Of a stretch of DNA of 32,409 bases, positions 14,597 through 21,764 are shown piece after piece (the first letter of the stretch is position 1; every line of letters starts with the position of its first letter). The DNA comes from Luteitalea sp. (GTDB lineage: Bacteria; Acidobacteriota; Vicinamibacteria; Vicinamibacterales; Vicinamibacteraceae): positions 1 to 32,409 of the forward strand of contig WHTT01000072.1 of assembly GCA_009377605.1 (NCBI GenBank), written 5' to 3'. A program made the translations under genes and the position numbers. The notes beneath the pieces are model-generated. The model was not told the origin of the DNA and searched no databases. It saw nothing but the letters and a program-made list of their open reading frames with translations.

Positions 14597-15256
14597 ATGT
14601 TTCGTCGATTGCTGATGGTAGTTCCCGTGGTGGCGGTGGCTGTTGCGGGATCGACAGCGTGTGCCACGAAGAAGTTTGTCAGGACCGAGGTTGCGCCGGT
14701 CAATGACAAGGTGACGACCCTGTCGACAACGGTCGAGGAAAACCAGGAGCGGACCGATCAACGCATCTCCGAGGTGGATGCAAAGGCCGGTGCCGCCGAC
14801 GAGAAGGCTGCTGCGGCTGGGTCTGCCGCCACGGAAGCGAGGAGCGCTGCCGACAGCGCGGCGGGCAGAGCCGACGAGGTCGAGAAGTCGTTCCGGAAGC
14901 TAATCTACGAGGTCACGCTGGACGAGGCCGCCGGCAAGTTCGAATTCGACAACGCCGACCTGCCAGAGGGCGCCACGGCGCTGCTCGACCAGATGATTAC
15001 GGACCTCCAGGCGGATCCCCAGGCGGTCTGGTTCGAGATCGAGGGCCACACCGACTCGACCGGCAGCCAGGCATACAACGAGAAGTTGGGGCTCCAGCGC
15101 GCGGAGGCGGTCAAGCAGTACTTGTACGAACAGCACAAGATTCCGCTGCACAAGATGAACGTCCTGAGCTACGGTGAGACGAAGCCCGTGGCGAGTAACC
15201 AGGCGCGCGACGGTCGCGCAGAGAACCGCCGAGTGGTCATCAAGGTAGTTTCGTAA
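14597..15256 (+). CDS. OmpA/Pal-domain envelope protein with coiled-coil spacer
   Basis: 219 aa with a very good Shine-Dalgarno (AGGAGG) 5 nt before the ATG. Residues 1-21 are a signal sequence ending in GSTAC; Cys22 could be a lipoprotein cysteine, although Ser at -3 is unusual. Residues 33-100 form an Ala/Glu-rich coiled coil. The OmpA-C domain (about 112-219) has EGHTDSTGSQAYNEKLGLQRAEAV with the residues that bind peptidoglycan and a final GRAENRRVVIKV. It probably links the outer membrane to the cell wall. The coiled coil may span the periplasm. Confidence 0.92.
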   Translation: MFRRLLMVVPVVAVAVAGSTACATKKFVRTEVAPVNDKVTTLSTTVEENQERTDQRISEVDAKAGAADEKAAAAGSAATEARSAADSAAGRADEVEKSFRKLIYEVTLDEAAGKFEFDNADLPEGATALLDQMITDLQADPQAVWFEIEGHTDSTGSQAYNEKLGLQRAEAVKQYLYEQHKIPLHKMNVLSYGETKPVASNQARDGRAENRRVVIKVVS

Positions 15257-15257
15257 C

Positions 15258-15480
15258 CAGGTGTCCAGGGATCAGGGTGAGGGGGTCAGTAGGCGTCAGG
15301 GGACCAGGCGTCAGTAGGGGATCAGTCCTTGCTCCTCCTGGCCTGCCCCGAATCACTCGCGACCCCTTCCCCCTGATCCTGACTCCCCGCGATGCCTGAC
15401 CTTGCGGACACCTGCCCCGGATCCATGCTGACGCCTGACCCTAACGCCTGCTGACCCAGCCCCCTGACCCCTATTCCTGT
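15258..15480. repeat. Mixed heptad/octad repeat block after the OmpA-domain gene
   Basis: Beginning at the OmpA-domain stop codon (15254-15256), the plus strand carries purine-rich units such as GGATCAG, GGGTCAGT and GGCGTCAG to about 15328. From about 15361 to 15480 come their complements (CTGACGCCTGACCC, CCCTGACCCC). The arms are imperfect and interrupted, unlike the exact pair at 5924-6090. No gene is seen from 15257 to 15543. Confidence 0.7.
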
Positions 15481-15531
15481 TAAGAAGGTAAAAAGGACGT
15501 CGGCACTACGCCGCGCAGCCTGGCCCGGTGC

Positions 15532-15537
15532 TACAGT
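15532..15537 (+). promoter_or_regulatory. TACAGT box 6 nt before histidine kinase start
   Basis: TACAGT ends 6 nt before the ATG at 15544; the spacer ACGTCC has no Shine-Dalgarno. The ACGTCC is also the complement of GGACGT at 15495-15500, so a regulator could bind across this promoter. Leaderless transcription is inferred. Confidence 0.4.
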
Positions 15538-15543
15538 ACGTCC

Positions 15544-17382
15544 ATGCGATGGCGGCGGCCATCCGGGTTGCTCGTCTTGGCGCTCGTGCTCGCCGGCCTC
15601 CTCGGGCTGCTCGCAACGCTGCAGTGGCAGTGGCTCGGGCAGATCAGTGCTAGCGAGCGGGGCCGCATGCATCACACGCTGCGTCGCCAAGCGAATGAGT
15701 TCGCGGAGGATTTCGACCGAGAGATCACGCGTGCCTACTTCTGGCTCCAGATGGATCACGTCTGGCTTCAGGTAGACCGCCTTGCTGCTCAGACCACGCC
15801 GGCGAAGCCGTTCGAGGGTTGGTTCCGCACTTCGCCCTATCCCGGGCTGATCAAGACCATTTATCAAGTGACGCGGGCAGAGACGGGTGACCTGCGCCTC
15901 GCACGCTACAACCGGCAGGACGCCACCTTTGTCTCACTCGATGCCTGGCCGCGCGAGCTCGAGGTGCTGCAAGCGCGCCTTGCCGCCGAGAAGATGACCA
16001 GGCCGCTGGGTGTCGATGTGCGGGGCCGCAAGCCGCGCATCGGACTCGGACACGTGGCACCGTCGATTCCCGCCATCGTCATTCCTCGCCCGCCCATCGA
16101 GTTCAGGCGTGAATCCCGGGCGGGCGAGCCGATCGGATTCGAGCTCACCATCGCCGTTCTCGATATGGACTACATCCGGCGTGAGCTGCTACCGACGCTT
16201 GCCGAGCGTCACTTCACGACCGATGTGGCCACACGGCCGGACAGCGCGGCGCCGGCGCCAGGGAATCGCTTCGAGTATCGCGTCGCGGTGATCGATCGCC
16301 GAACCGAGACGCTGATCTACTGTTCCGCGGAAGACAGCGCACAGTGCCGGTTCGAAGAGCCCGACTACGCCGAGGACATGTTGGAGATTCGCGTGCGCGA
16401 CTTCAACCGCTTCGTGGTGGACGACCGGCTGCGCCCGCCGCTCCCGCCGGGAGAGGCCAGCGCTTACAAGCTAAGCTTGATGCGTCGGCGTGCTGCCGAC
16501 CACGGAGCGAAGCCCCGGCCGCGTGCAGACGGACCGTGGGAGGTCGCGCTCAAGCACCAGTCGGGCTCCCTCGAGATCGCCGTGGCGCAGGCACGACAGC
16601 GCAACCTGGTCGTGAGCTTCGGCGTGCTGCTGCTGCTCGCAACGAGCATCGGGCTGGTACTGATCTCCACCGGGCGCGCACGGTCCCTGGCGGCGCGACA
16701 GGTGGAGTTCGTGGCTGGTGTGTCGCACGAGCTCCGAACGCCGCTGGCCGTGATTCGATCCGCTGCAGAGAACTTGGCGGACGGCGTTGTGGCCGAGGCA
16801 GGACAAGTGCGCCGGTACGGCACGCTCATCGCCTCCGAGGGGCGACGTCTGACCCAAATGGTCGAACAGGTGATGGAGTTTGCCGGCATTGCCACCGGGC
16901 GCCGGCAGTTGGATCTTCGCCCCATAGACGTGCAGGGCGTCATTGACGATGCCCTCGCCGCGTGCCAGCCGTTGGCGCGCGAGCAGGGATGCACGATTGA
17001 CGTAGACCTGCCCTCCGCGCTGCCGACGGTCGTCGCGGACGCCGAGGCGCTCAGCCGGTCGGTGCAGAACTTGTTGAGCAACGCCATCAAGTACAGCGGC
17101 AGCGGCGCCTGGGTCGGCTTGACCGCAGAGGTCGGGAACCACGGGCGGTCCGAGGTGCGAGTCAATGTCACCGATCGCGGTCCTGGAATCTTCGCAGAAG
17201 ATCTGCCCCACATCTTCGAGCCCTTCTATCGCGGCCGCAGCGTCCAAAATGGTCAGGTTCATGGCAGCGGTCTCGGTCTAAGCCTCGTGGCGCGCATCAT
17301 GGAGCAGCACCGCGGCAAGGTCACGGTGCGATCCGAGCCACACAGTGCCACGACTTTCACGCTTCACGTCCCGGCAGCTTAG
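15544..17382 (+). CDS. Membrane sensor histidine kinase (HisKA type)
   Basis: 612 aa. A first membrane helix at about 9-27 and a second at about 354-375 bracket a 320-residue periplasmic sensor region in which no known domain is recognised. The kinase part has the H-box FVAGVSHELRTPLAV with His395, N-box NLLSNAIKYSG (N513), DRGPGI (D544) and GSGLGLSLV. It autophosphorylates on His395 and passes phosphate to the regulator encoded 9 bp downstream. The order kinase then regulator, a tight gap and a shared strand make an operon likely. There is no Shine-Dalgarno at the ATG; a TACAGT box lies 6 nt upstream. Confidence 0.95.
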   Translation: MRWRRPSGLLVLALVLAGLLGLLATLQWQWLGQISASERGRMHHTLRRQANEFAEDFDREITRAYFWLQMDHVWLQVDRLAAQTTPAKPFEGWFRTSPYPGLIKTIYQVTRAETGDLRLARYNRQDATFVSLDAWPRELEVLQARLAAEKMTRPLGVDVRGRKPRIGLGHVAPSIPAIVIPRPPIEFRRESRAGEPIGFELTIAVLDMDYIRRELLPTLAERHFTTDVATRPDSAAPAPGNRFEYRVAVIDRRTETLIYCSAEDSAQCRFEEPDYAEDMLEIRVRDFNRFVVDDRLRPPLPPGEASAYKLSLMRRRAADHGAKPRPRADGPWEVALKHQSGSLEIAVAQARQRNLVVSFGVLLLLATSIGLVLISTGRARSLAARQVEFVAGVSHELRTPLAVIRSAAENLADGVVAEAGQVRRYGTLIASEGRRLTQMVEQVMEFAGIATGRRQLDLRPIDVQGVIDDALAACQPLAREQGCTIDVDLPSALPTVVADAEALSRSVQNLLSNAIKYSGSGAWVGLTAEVGNHGRSEVRVNVTDRGPGIFAEDLPHIFEPFYRGRSVQNGQVHGSGLGLSLVARIMEQHRGKVTVRSEPHSATTFTLHVPAA

Positions 17383-17391
17383 GCCCCGTCG

Positions 17392-18081
17392 ATGAACCGC
17401 ATTCTTCTCATCGAGGACGAGCCGGGGCTCGTGCTGACCCTCTCCGATCGCCTTACCCGCGAGGGCTACGAGGTCGAGGCCGCCCACGACGGGGAGGAGG
17501 GTTTCGAGAAAGCCCTTGCGCAGTCGTTCGATCTCATTGTCCTCGACGTGATGCTGCCGCGGCGCAACGGCTTCGATGTATGCCGCGACCTGCGGCAGCG
17601 CGGTGTCGAAACGCCCATCATCATGCTCACGGCGCGGGGCCAGGTGGTGGACAGAGTCGTCGGCCTGAAGCTCGGCGCCGACGACTATCTCACCAAGCCG
17701 TTCGAAACCATGGAGTTGCTCGCGCGGATCGAGGCACGGCTGCGCCGTGCGCCCCCGAAGGCAGCGACCGCGGTGGACAACGAGTCCTATCAATTTGGCG
17801 ACATCCGGCTGGATTTTCGAAGCGCAGAAGTGTATCGCGCGGAAGCGAAGGTGGAGGTCTCCGCGCGAGAGTACCAGCTCCTCCGCTACTTCATCGAGCA
17901 CCGCGGTGCGACCCTCTCCCGCGATCGTCTCCTGGACGAGGTGTGGGGCTACAACGCCATCCCGTCGACGCGCACGGTCGACGTCCACGTCGCCTGGCTT
18001 CGGCAGAAAATTGAGCCGAACCCGCGCCACCCTCAATACCTCCTGACCGTACACGGCCTCGGCTATAAGTTCGTCGGGTAG
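17392..18081 (+). CDS. OmpR-family response regulator
   Basis: 229 aa, standard length. The receiver domain (about 3-118) has E8-D9, phosphoacceptor D52 (LIVLDVMLP), T80 (IIMLT) and K102 (YLTKPF). The winged-helix DNA-binding domain (about 135-229) includes VSAREYQLLRYFIEHRG, LLDEVWGYN, TVDVHVAWLRQKIE and VHGLGYKF. It is the partner of the preceding kinase. Target genes are unknown; the PEP-CTERM gene downstream lies beyond a structured spacer and need not be one. Confidence 0.96.
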   Translation: MNRILLIEDEPGLVLTLSDRLTREGYEVEAAHDGEEGFEKALAQSFDLIVLDVMLPRRNGFDVCRDLRQRGVETPIIMLTARGQVVDRVVGLKLGADDYLTKPFETMELLARIEARLRRAPPKAATAVDNESYQFGDIRLDFRSAEVYRAEAKVEVSAREYQLLRYFIEHRGATLSRDRLLDEVWGYNAIPSTRTVDVHVAWLRQKIEPNPRHPQYLLTVHGLGYKFVG

Positions 18082-18090
18082 GCGCCAATT

Positions 18091-18117
18091 ACGAAAAAGG
18101 GGCCTGTCCCCTTTTCC
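18091..18117. repeat. REP-like A5G4...C4T4 palindrome after the response regulator
   Basis: AAAAGGGG (18095-18102) pairs with CCCCTTTT (18108-18115) around CCTGT, 10 bp after the regulator stop. A partial copy, CCAAAAGGGG, follows at 18139. It is the same element as the pair at 28908-28972. It can act as a transcript end for the two-component operon. Confidence 0.8.
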
Positions 18118-18159
18118 GCTAAGTCTGCCGCCAGGTTGCCAAAAGGGGTCACCGAGGCG

Positions 18160-18247
18160 ACTTGGCCGGCGCGGAGGCCACGCCTGGGCGCGGCGTGTCG
18201 GCCAAAGTATTTGGAGTCAGTCGGTTGGAGGCCGTGGCGCGCCCAGG
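18160..18247. other. Nested inverted repeats in spacer before PEP-CTERM gene
   Basis: Two overlapping dyads are visible. ACTTGGCC (18160-18167) pairs with GGCCAAAGT (18200-18208, one bulged A). CCTGGGCGCG (18183-18192) pairs exactly with CGCGCCCAGG (18238-18247), and GGCC extends both. Because the dyads interleave, the RNA could switch between folds. This may be a structured leader, an untranslated RNA or merely the remains of repeats. The rest of the spacer up to 18337 has no gene. Confidence 0.4.
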
Positions 18248-18337
18248 AACGTCGGCATTGAGCTTGCTGTGGATTCTACTAGTGTTCGATGTCCGTCCGA
18301 CGTCACCAGCCGGACGTGTGCTTACAGAGGGGGTTAC

Positions 18338-19015
18338 ATGATCAGACAATTGCCTTGGGCAGCGACGGTAGTCGTGCTCGCGCTCATGTTCGGTGGTGCG
18401 AGGGACGCGGCTGCTGCACCAATTACCATTACAGGAGCTACGTCGTTTGAAATCGACTGGGTCATGTCCGACATCGACATGGCCGGTCACGATCTGCTCG
18501 CGACGGGCCTGTTCACGGTGAACGATCTCACCTCGTCTGAGCTCGACCTCACGGTGCAGATCACGAACAACACGACCACAGACCTCGGCATGTTCAAGGA
18601 GAACGTCCTGTCGATCGGCTGGAATGCCGCCTCTCCAATCACCAATGTCTCGACCGGTGCGCCGGGGTTTGCGGGCGGCGTGTTCCCCGATTTCTCATTG
18701 AACACGAACTTCCCGAGCTTCCAGAACATCAATCTCTGCGCTTGGGCAGGGAACAACTGCTCCGGTGGACCGGTCAACGATGGGCTCTTTGGAGACGGGA
18801 GCTCCGATACGTTCCGGCTGCTCCTGGGCGGCAGCTTTGGCGACACACCGAGCGTGACGCTGGATACGTTTGCGATCAAGTTCCAAGGTGATGCCGGATC
18901 GTTCGAGTTCGAAGGTAACGGGAAGGAGCAAGTTCCCGAGCCAACCACTCTCTTGCTGTTCGGCGTGGCGCTCGCGCTGAGCGCCCCCGCTCTCCGACGC
19001 CGCGCGAAGCGGTAG
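18338..19015 (+). CDS. PEP-CTERM sorting-domain protein
   Basis: 225 aa from the ATG at 18338, preceded by an AGAGGGGG Shine-Dalgarno. Signal peptide at about 1-26 (TVVVLALMFGGARDAAAA). The body is beta-rich with repeated T/D/N/S and two cysteines in NLCAWAGNNCSGG. The last 27 residues are a classic PEP-CTERM signal: VPEPTT, a hydrophobic helix LLLFGVALALSAPAL, then RRRAKR. Such proteins are cut and exported to the surface by an exosortase, often in exopolysaccharide-producing bacteria. No exosortase gene is in the window. The cysteine segment recalls the 'cistern' subgroup, but that is memory only. Confidence 0.92.
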   Translation: MIRQLPWAATVVVLALMFGGARDAAAAPITITGATSFEIDWVMSDIDMAGHDLLATGLFTVNDLTSSELDLTVQITNNTTTDLGMFKENVLSIGWNAASPITNVSTGAPGFAGGVFPDFSLNTNFPSFQNINLCAWAGNNCSGGPVNDGLFGDGSSDTFRLLLGGSFGDTPSVTLDTFAIKFQGDAGSFEFEGNGKEQVPEPTTLLLFGVALALSAPALRRRAKR

Positions 19016-19033
19016 GAAAAGGAACCAGGTAGG

Positions 19034-19125
19034 AAAAAGGGAACCGCGTACCTTTCCGGGACAAAGGAGTCAGGGCCCATTCTCTGGGGCCGTTTGTTCC
19101 CGGAAAAGGTACCCGGTTCCTTTTC
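19034..19125. repeat. Long imperfect REP-like hairpin between PEP-CTERM and SDR genes
   Basis: The segment 19034-19065 (GGGAACCGCGTACCTTTCC within it) is the approximate complement of 19093-19125 (GGAAAAGGTACCCGGTTCC within it), with a few single-base changes. In the centre GGGCCC and GGGGCC form a second small stem. The GGAACCGG...CCTTTTC theme is shared with the padR-permease hairpin. It starts about 20 bp after the PEP-CTERM stop. Confidence 0.75.
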
Positions 19126-19162
19126 TGGATCACTTCTCCGAACGCACGAAATCCGCTTCTGT

Positions 19163-19168
19163 TACAGT
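19163..19168 (+). promoter_or_regulatory. TACAGT box 7 nt before SDR start
   Basis: TACAGT ends 7 nt before the ATG at 19176 with no Shine-Dalgarno between. It is the same hexamer as before the histidine kinase gene, so probably a -10 box giving a leaderless transcript. Confidence 0.4.
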
Positions 19169-19175
19169 TTGCGAC

Positions 19176-19916
19176 ATGGATCTGGCGGGCAAGGTGGCGC
19201 TCGTCACGGGCGGCGCGCGCATGGGTGCCGCGATCGGCTCGGCGCTCGCCGCACGAGGAATAGACGTCGCGTTCTCCTACTACCGATCAGCGGATGCGCT
19301 CGAGCGGGCAACCGCCGCGGTGCAGGACGCTGGTCGTCGAAGTGCCGCCATTCAGGCGGACCTGAGCCGGGCCGCCGGATGCGAGCATCTCGTGTCGGCC
19401 GCGGTCGAGACGCTCGGCCGGCTGGACATCCTCGTTCTGATGGCGTCGGTCTACGAAGAAGTCCCATTCGAACGGTTGACCGAGGAGGCGTGGCGCACCC
19501 AGATCGGCGTTGATCTGGAGGCGACCTTGCACTGCGCGCGCGCCGCGCTGCCACATCTGCGGCGCGCCGGCGGCGGGCGCATCGTGACCTTCAGTGACTG
19601 GACCGCCGCGAGTGGGCGGCCACGGTATCGCGGCTGGACCGGGTACTACGTTGCCAAGGCAGGCGTGAAGGCGCTCACCGAATCGCTGGCCCTCGAGCTC
19701 GCACCGGACGGGATCCTGGTCAATGCCATTGCGCCGGGACCCATCCTGGCGCCGCCCGAGACTAGCGCCGACCAGGAGGCGGCGGTGCGCGCGGCGACGC
19801 CGCTCCGCCGCTGGGGTGGACCCGAGGCGGTGGCGCAAACGCTCATCTTCGTCCTCGAGTCGGACTTCATGACCGGCGAGACGATTCGCGTCGACGGCGG
19901 CCGCCACGTCAGGTGA
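19176..19916 (+). CDS. Short-chain dehydrogenase/reductase, pteridine-reductase-like branch
   Basis: 246 aa, usual SDR length. Nucleotide-binding loop TGGARMG, FSYYRSADALE after beta-2, QADLSR, LVLMASV in place of the NNAG motif, catalytic YYVAK (Tyr four before Lys), VNAIAPGPI and the terminal GETIRVDGG. A FSDWTAASG segment before the catalytic Tyr, with Asp, recalls FolM/PTR1-type pteridine reductases and their relatives. The glycine loop is one residue shorter than the usual TGGARRIG form. Substrate is unknown; a quinonoid or folate-like ring is possible. The stop overlaps the end of the convergent MetF-like gene by 8 bp. Confidence 0.9.
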   Translation: MDLAGKVALVTGGARMGAAIGSALAARGIDVAFSYYRSADALERATAAVQDAGRRSAAIQADLSRAAGCEHLVSAAVETLGRLDILVLMASVYEEVPFERLTEEAWRTQIGVDLEATLHCARAALPHLRRAGGGRIVTFSDWTAASGRPRYRGWTGYYVAKAGVKALTESLALELAPDGILVNAIAPGPILAPPETSADQEAAVRAATPLRRWGGPEAVAQTLIFVLESDFMTGETIRVDGGRHVR

Positions 19917-20766
19917 GCGGGACGGGCAGCTCGGCGAGATCCAGGATTCGCGTGAGCGTCGGCAGCGCGCGCGCCAGCGGCAAGTTGCTAATGTAGAAGT
20001 GTCGTACGCCAACCTCGCGAAGGCCACGTACGGTCCGCGCGCAGATCTCATCCGCAGACGCACCTTCCTCGAACTCTCGGGTGATCGCCTCGGACGGCAC
20101 GGGGATGAACTCCTGCAGCCGCCTCAAGGTCGACGGACGAGCGCTACGGTAGTAGAACACACCAAAGATGCCAGGCAAGTGGAGATTGCGGCGGTCGCAC
20201 TCCTCGAGAAACCGAGTAACCTGGCGTCGATCGTGGTGCGAGACAATCTGGGAGAGGTAGAACTCGGCCGTGACTTGCGGATCCAGCAGATAGCGCACCT
20301 GCGTGACCGCGTCGCGGTGCGGGTTTGCCCAACCACCGAGGGCCAGATCCGCTTGTCGGGCGCGAATCGCCTCGCGGAGCTGCCAGGCGTGCTCCACCGA
20401 ACGCGCCGGCCCACGCCGTCGATCGCCGCCCAGGACCACGAGCGTGGGAAAACCGTGCTGGCGAGCGCGGTCGGCGTAGGTCAGGCAGTACTCGAGCGTG
20501 TGCTTCGACGTGAGAAATGGCACGACGTGTGACCGATCCACGTCATCGCCAAGATTACTGACCAGGTGCCGCAGATTGTCCTCTTCGGCCGTACCGACCG
20601 CGCTGTCGGTCAGGAAGACGTAGCGATCGCGCCGCGCGAGCCCGCGCACCGCGTGATACGTGTCGATCCAAGCGTCCATGCCGGCACGCGTGTCGAGCTC
20701 CACGCGCGGTGGTCGCAGCTCGGCTGCGATAACGTGGCTTTCTCTCCGCAGGGCATCCAGTAGCAC
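19909..20766 (-). CDS. Methylenetetrahydrofolate reductase-like (MetF-type) protein
   Basis: About 285 aa with MetF-type barrel features: VIAAELRPPR near the N-terminus, LEYCLTYADRARQHGFPTLVVLGGD (flavin-site LxGD), AHPH-like GGWANPHRDAV, and AEFYLSQIVSHHDRRQVTRFLEEC where MetF has its substrate-binding FxxTQ region. GVRHFYISNLPLA closes the barrel. Likely an FAD enzyme acting on a folate or similar one-carbon carrier, but it differs from true MetF at several motifs. Start is GTG at 20764-20766 or TTG one codon earlier; neither has a Shine-Dalgarno. It begins 11 bp after the DUF4412-type gene and is probably cotranscribed. Confidence 0.8.
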   Translation of the reverse strand: MLLDALRRESHVIAAELRPPRVELDTRAGMDAWIDTYHAVRGLARRDRYVFLTDSAVGTAEEDNLRHLVSNLGDDVDRSHVVPFLTSKHTLEYCLTYADRARQHGFPTLVVLGGDRRRGPARSVEHAWQLREAIRARQADLALGGWANPHRDAVTQVRYLLDPQVTAEFYLSQIVSHHDRRQVTRFLEECDRRNLHLPGIFGVFYYRSARPSTLRRLQEFIPVPSEAITREFEEGASADEICARTVRGLREVGVRHFYISNLPLARALPTLTRILDLAELPVPLT

Positions 20767-20777
20767 CAAGGACCAGT

Positions 20778-21560
20778 TTAGTTCTTCTTGACCTCGTAGT
20801 CAGACGGGACGACGAACAGGTCGTCGGAGAGGGGGTCTTCGCTGACGCTCTTGACGGTCGTCGTGAAGGACATCGCTCCAACCTTGCTCATCAGCGCGGC
20901 CATGGGGCCCTCGCCGCCGATCTTGATGTTCATCTCCATCTCGTACGGCACGCCAAGCTTCGCCATCTGCCGGTACATCTCCGTCATGCTGCGCGCATGG
21001 CCTGGGTTCCTCTGGGCTTGGCTCGGATCCCCGGTCAGAATGAAGCCCTGCTCGGCTGCTTTCAAATAAAAGCTCTCGTAGTCCTTCGCGCCTGGTGCAT
21101 TCTTGACGATGCATGCCGGCCCGGTCGTGGCGATGGATATAGGTGTGCTGCCGTCGACCGACATGGGGACCGACATCTCGAGCGTGTATTCGTCGCAGCT
21201 CTGCCCAGCAATCTGCTTGCTGTTTCCGGTTGGCGTCAGCGACACCTTCACCTCGTCCGACGTAATCTTCTGCAGCGTTGCCTGGACCTCCTGCATGTCG
21301 CTAATGGTGGCTTCCTTCTTGCCGTGGTCGAGGAGGATCATCTGCTGGCCATCGAGGTCGAGGATGGTCGATTGCTTTCGATCCTCGGCCATACTGTCCG
21401 CGCGCATCTTGCCACCTTTGATGTAGGTGATCGAGTCCCCAGAAAGCGCTTTGGCGAAGCCGCCCTTGCCGACCGTCGTTGCCGTGACGGTCACGTCGGC
21501 AGAAGCACTGGTGGCCATCAGAGTCGCGCCAAGTGTCAGGATTGTCAGCTGAGCTCGCAT
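20778..21560 (-). CDS. Secreted DUF4412-type protein
   Basis: 260 aa from the ATG at 21558-21560, chosen because AAAGGA (21569-21574) lies 8 nt upstream; the open frame further upstream is out of signal-peptide context. Signal peptide about 1-21 (LTILTLGATLMATSASA). The mature part has SITYIKGGKMRADS, STILDLDGQQMILLDHGKKEATISDM, a Cys pair (SCDEYTLEM and ACIVKN) and a final SDDLFVVPSDYEVKKN, all typical of periplasmic DUF4412-like proteins with a lipoprotein-carrier-like beta fold. No enzymatic motif is seen. Function is unknown. Confidence 0.82.
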   Translation of the reverse strand: MRAQLTILTLGATLMATSASADVTVTATTVGKGGFAKALSGDSITYIKGGKMRADSMAEDRKQSTILDLDGQQMILLDHGKKEATISDMQEVQATLQKITSDEVKVSLTPTGNSKQIAGQSCDEYTLEMSVPMSVDGSTPISIATTGPACIVKNAPGAKDYESFYLKAAEQGFILTGDPSQAQRNPGHARSMTEMYRQMAKLGVPYEMEMNIKIGGEGPMAALMSKVGAMSFTTTVKSVSEDPLSDDLFVVPSDYEVKKN

Positions 21561-21764
21561 TGTCGTCGTCCTTTCATGCGCCGTCTGCGCGAAGCGAAGC
21601 GTTGGCCGCCCGCGTGCTCGGAGAGGGCTGTTAGAATCTGCAATCAAGTGCGCCGCCGGAGAATCGCCGGAGCCCGGCCCGCCGAGCAGCCGCACCACCA
21701 AGGCAAGTTAGGGTCAGCCTACCACCGCTGCAGTTACAGGGAGGCCACCTAAATAGGTAGGAAC

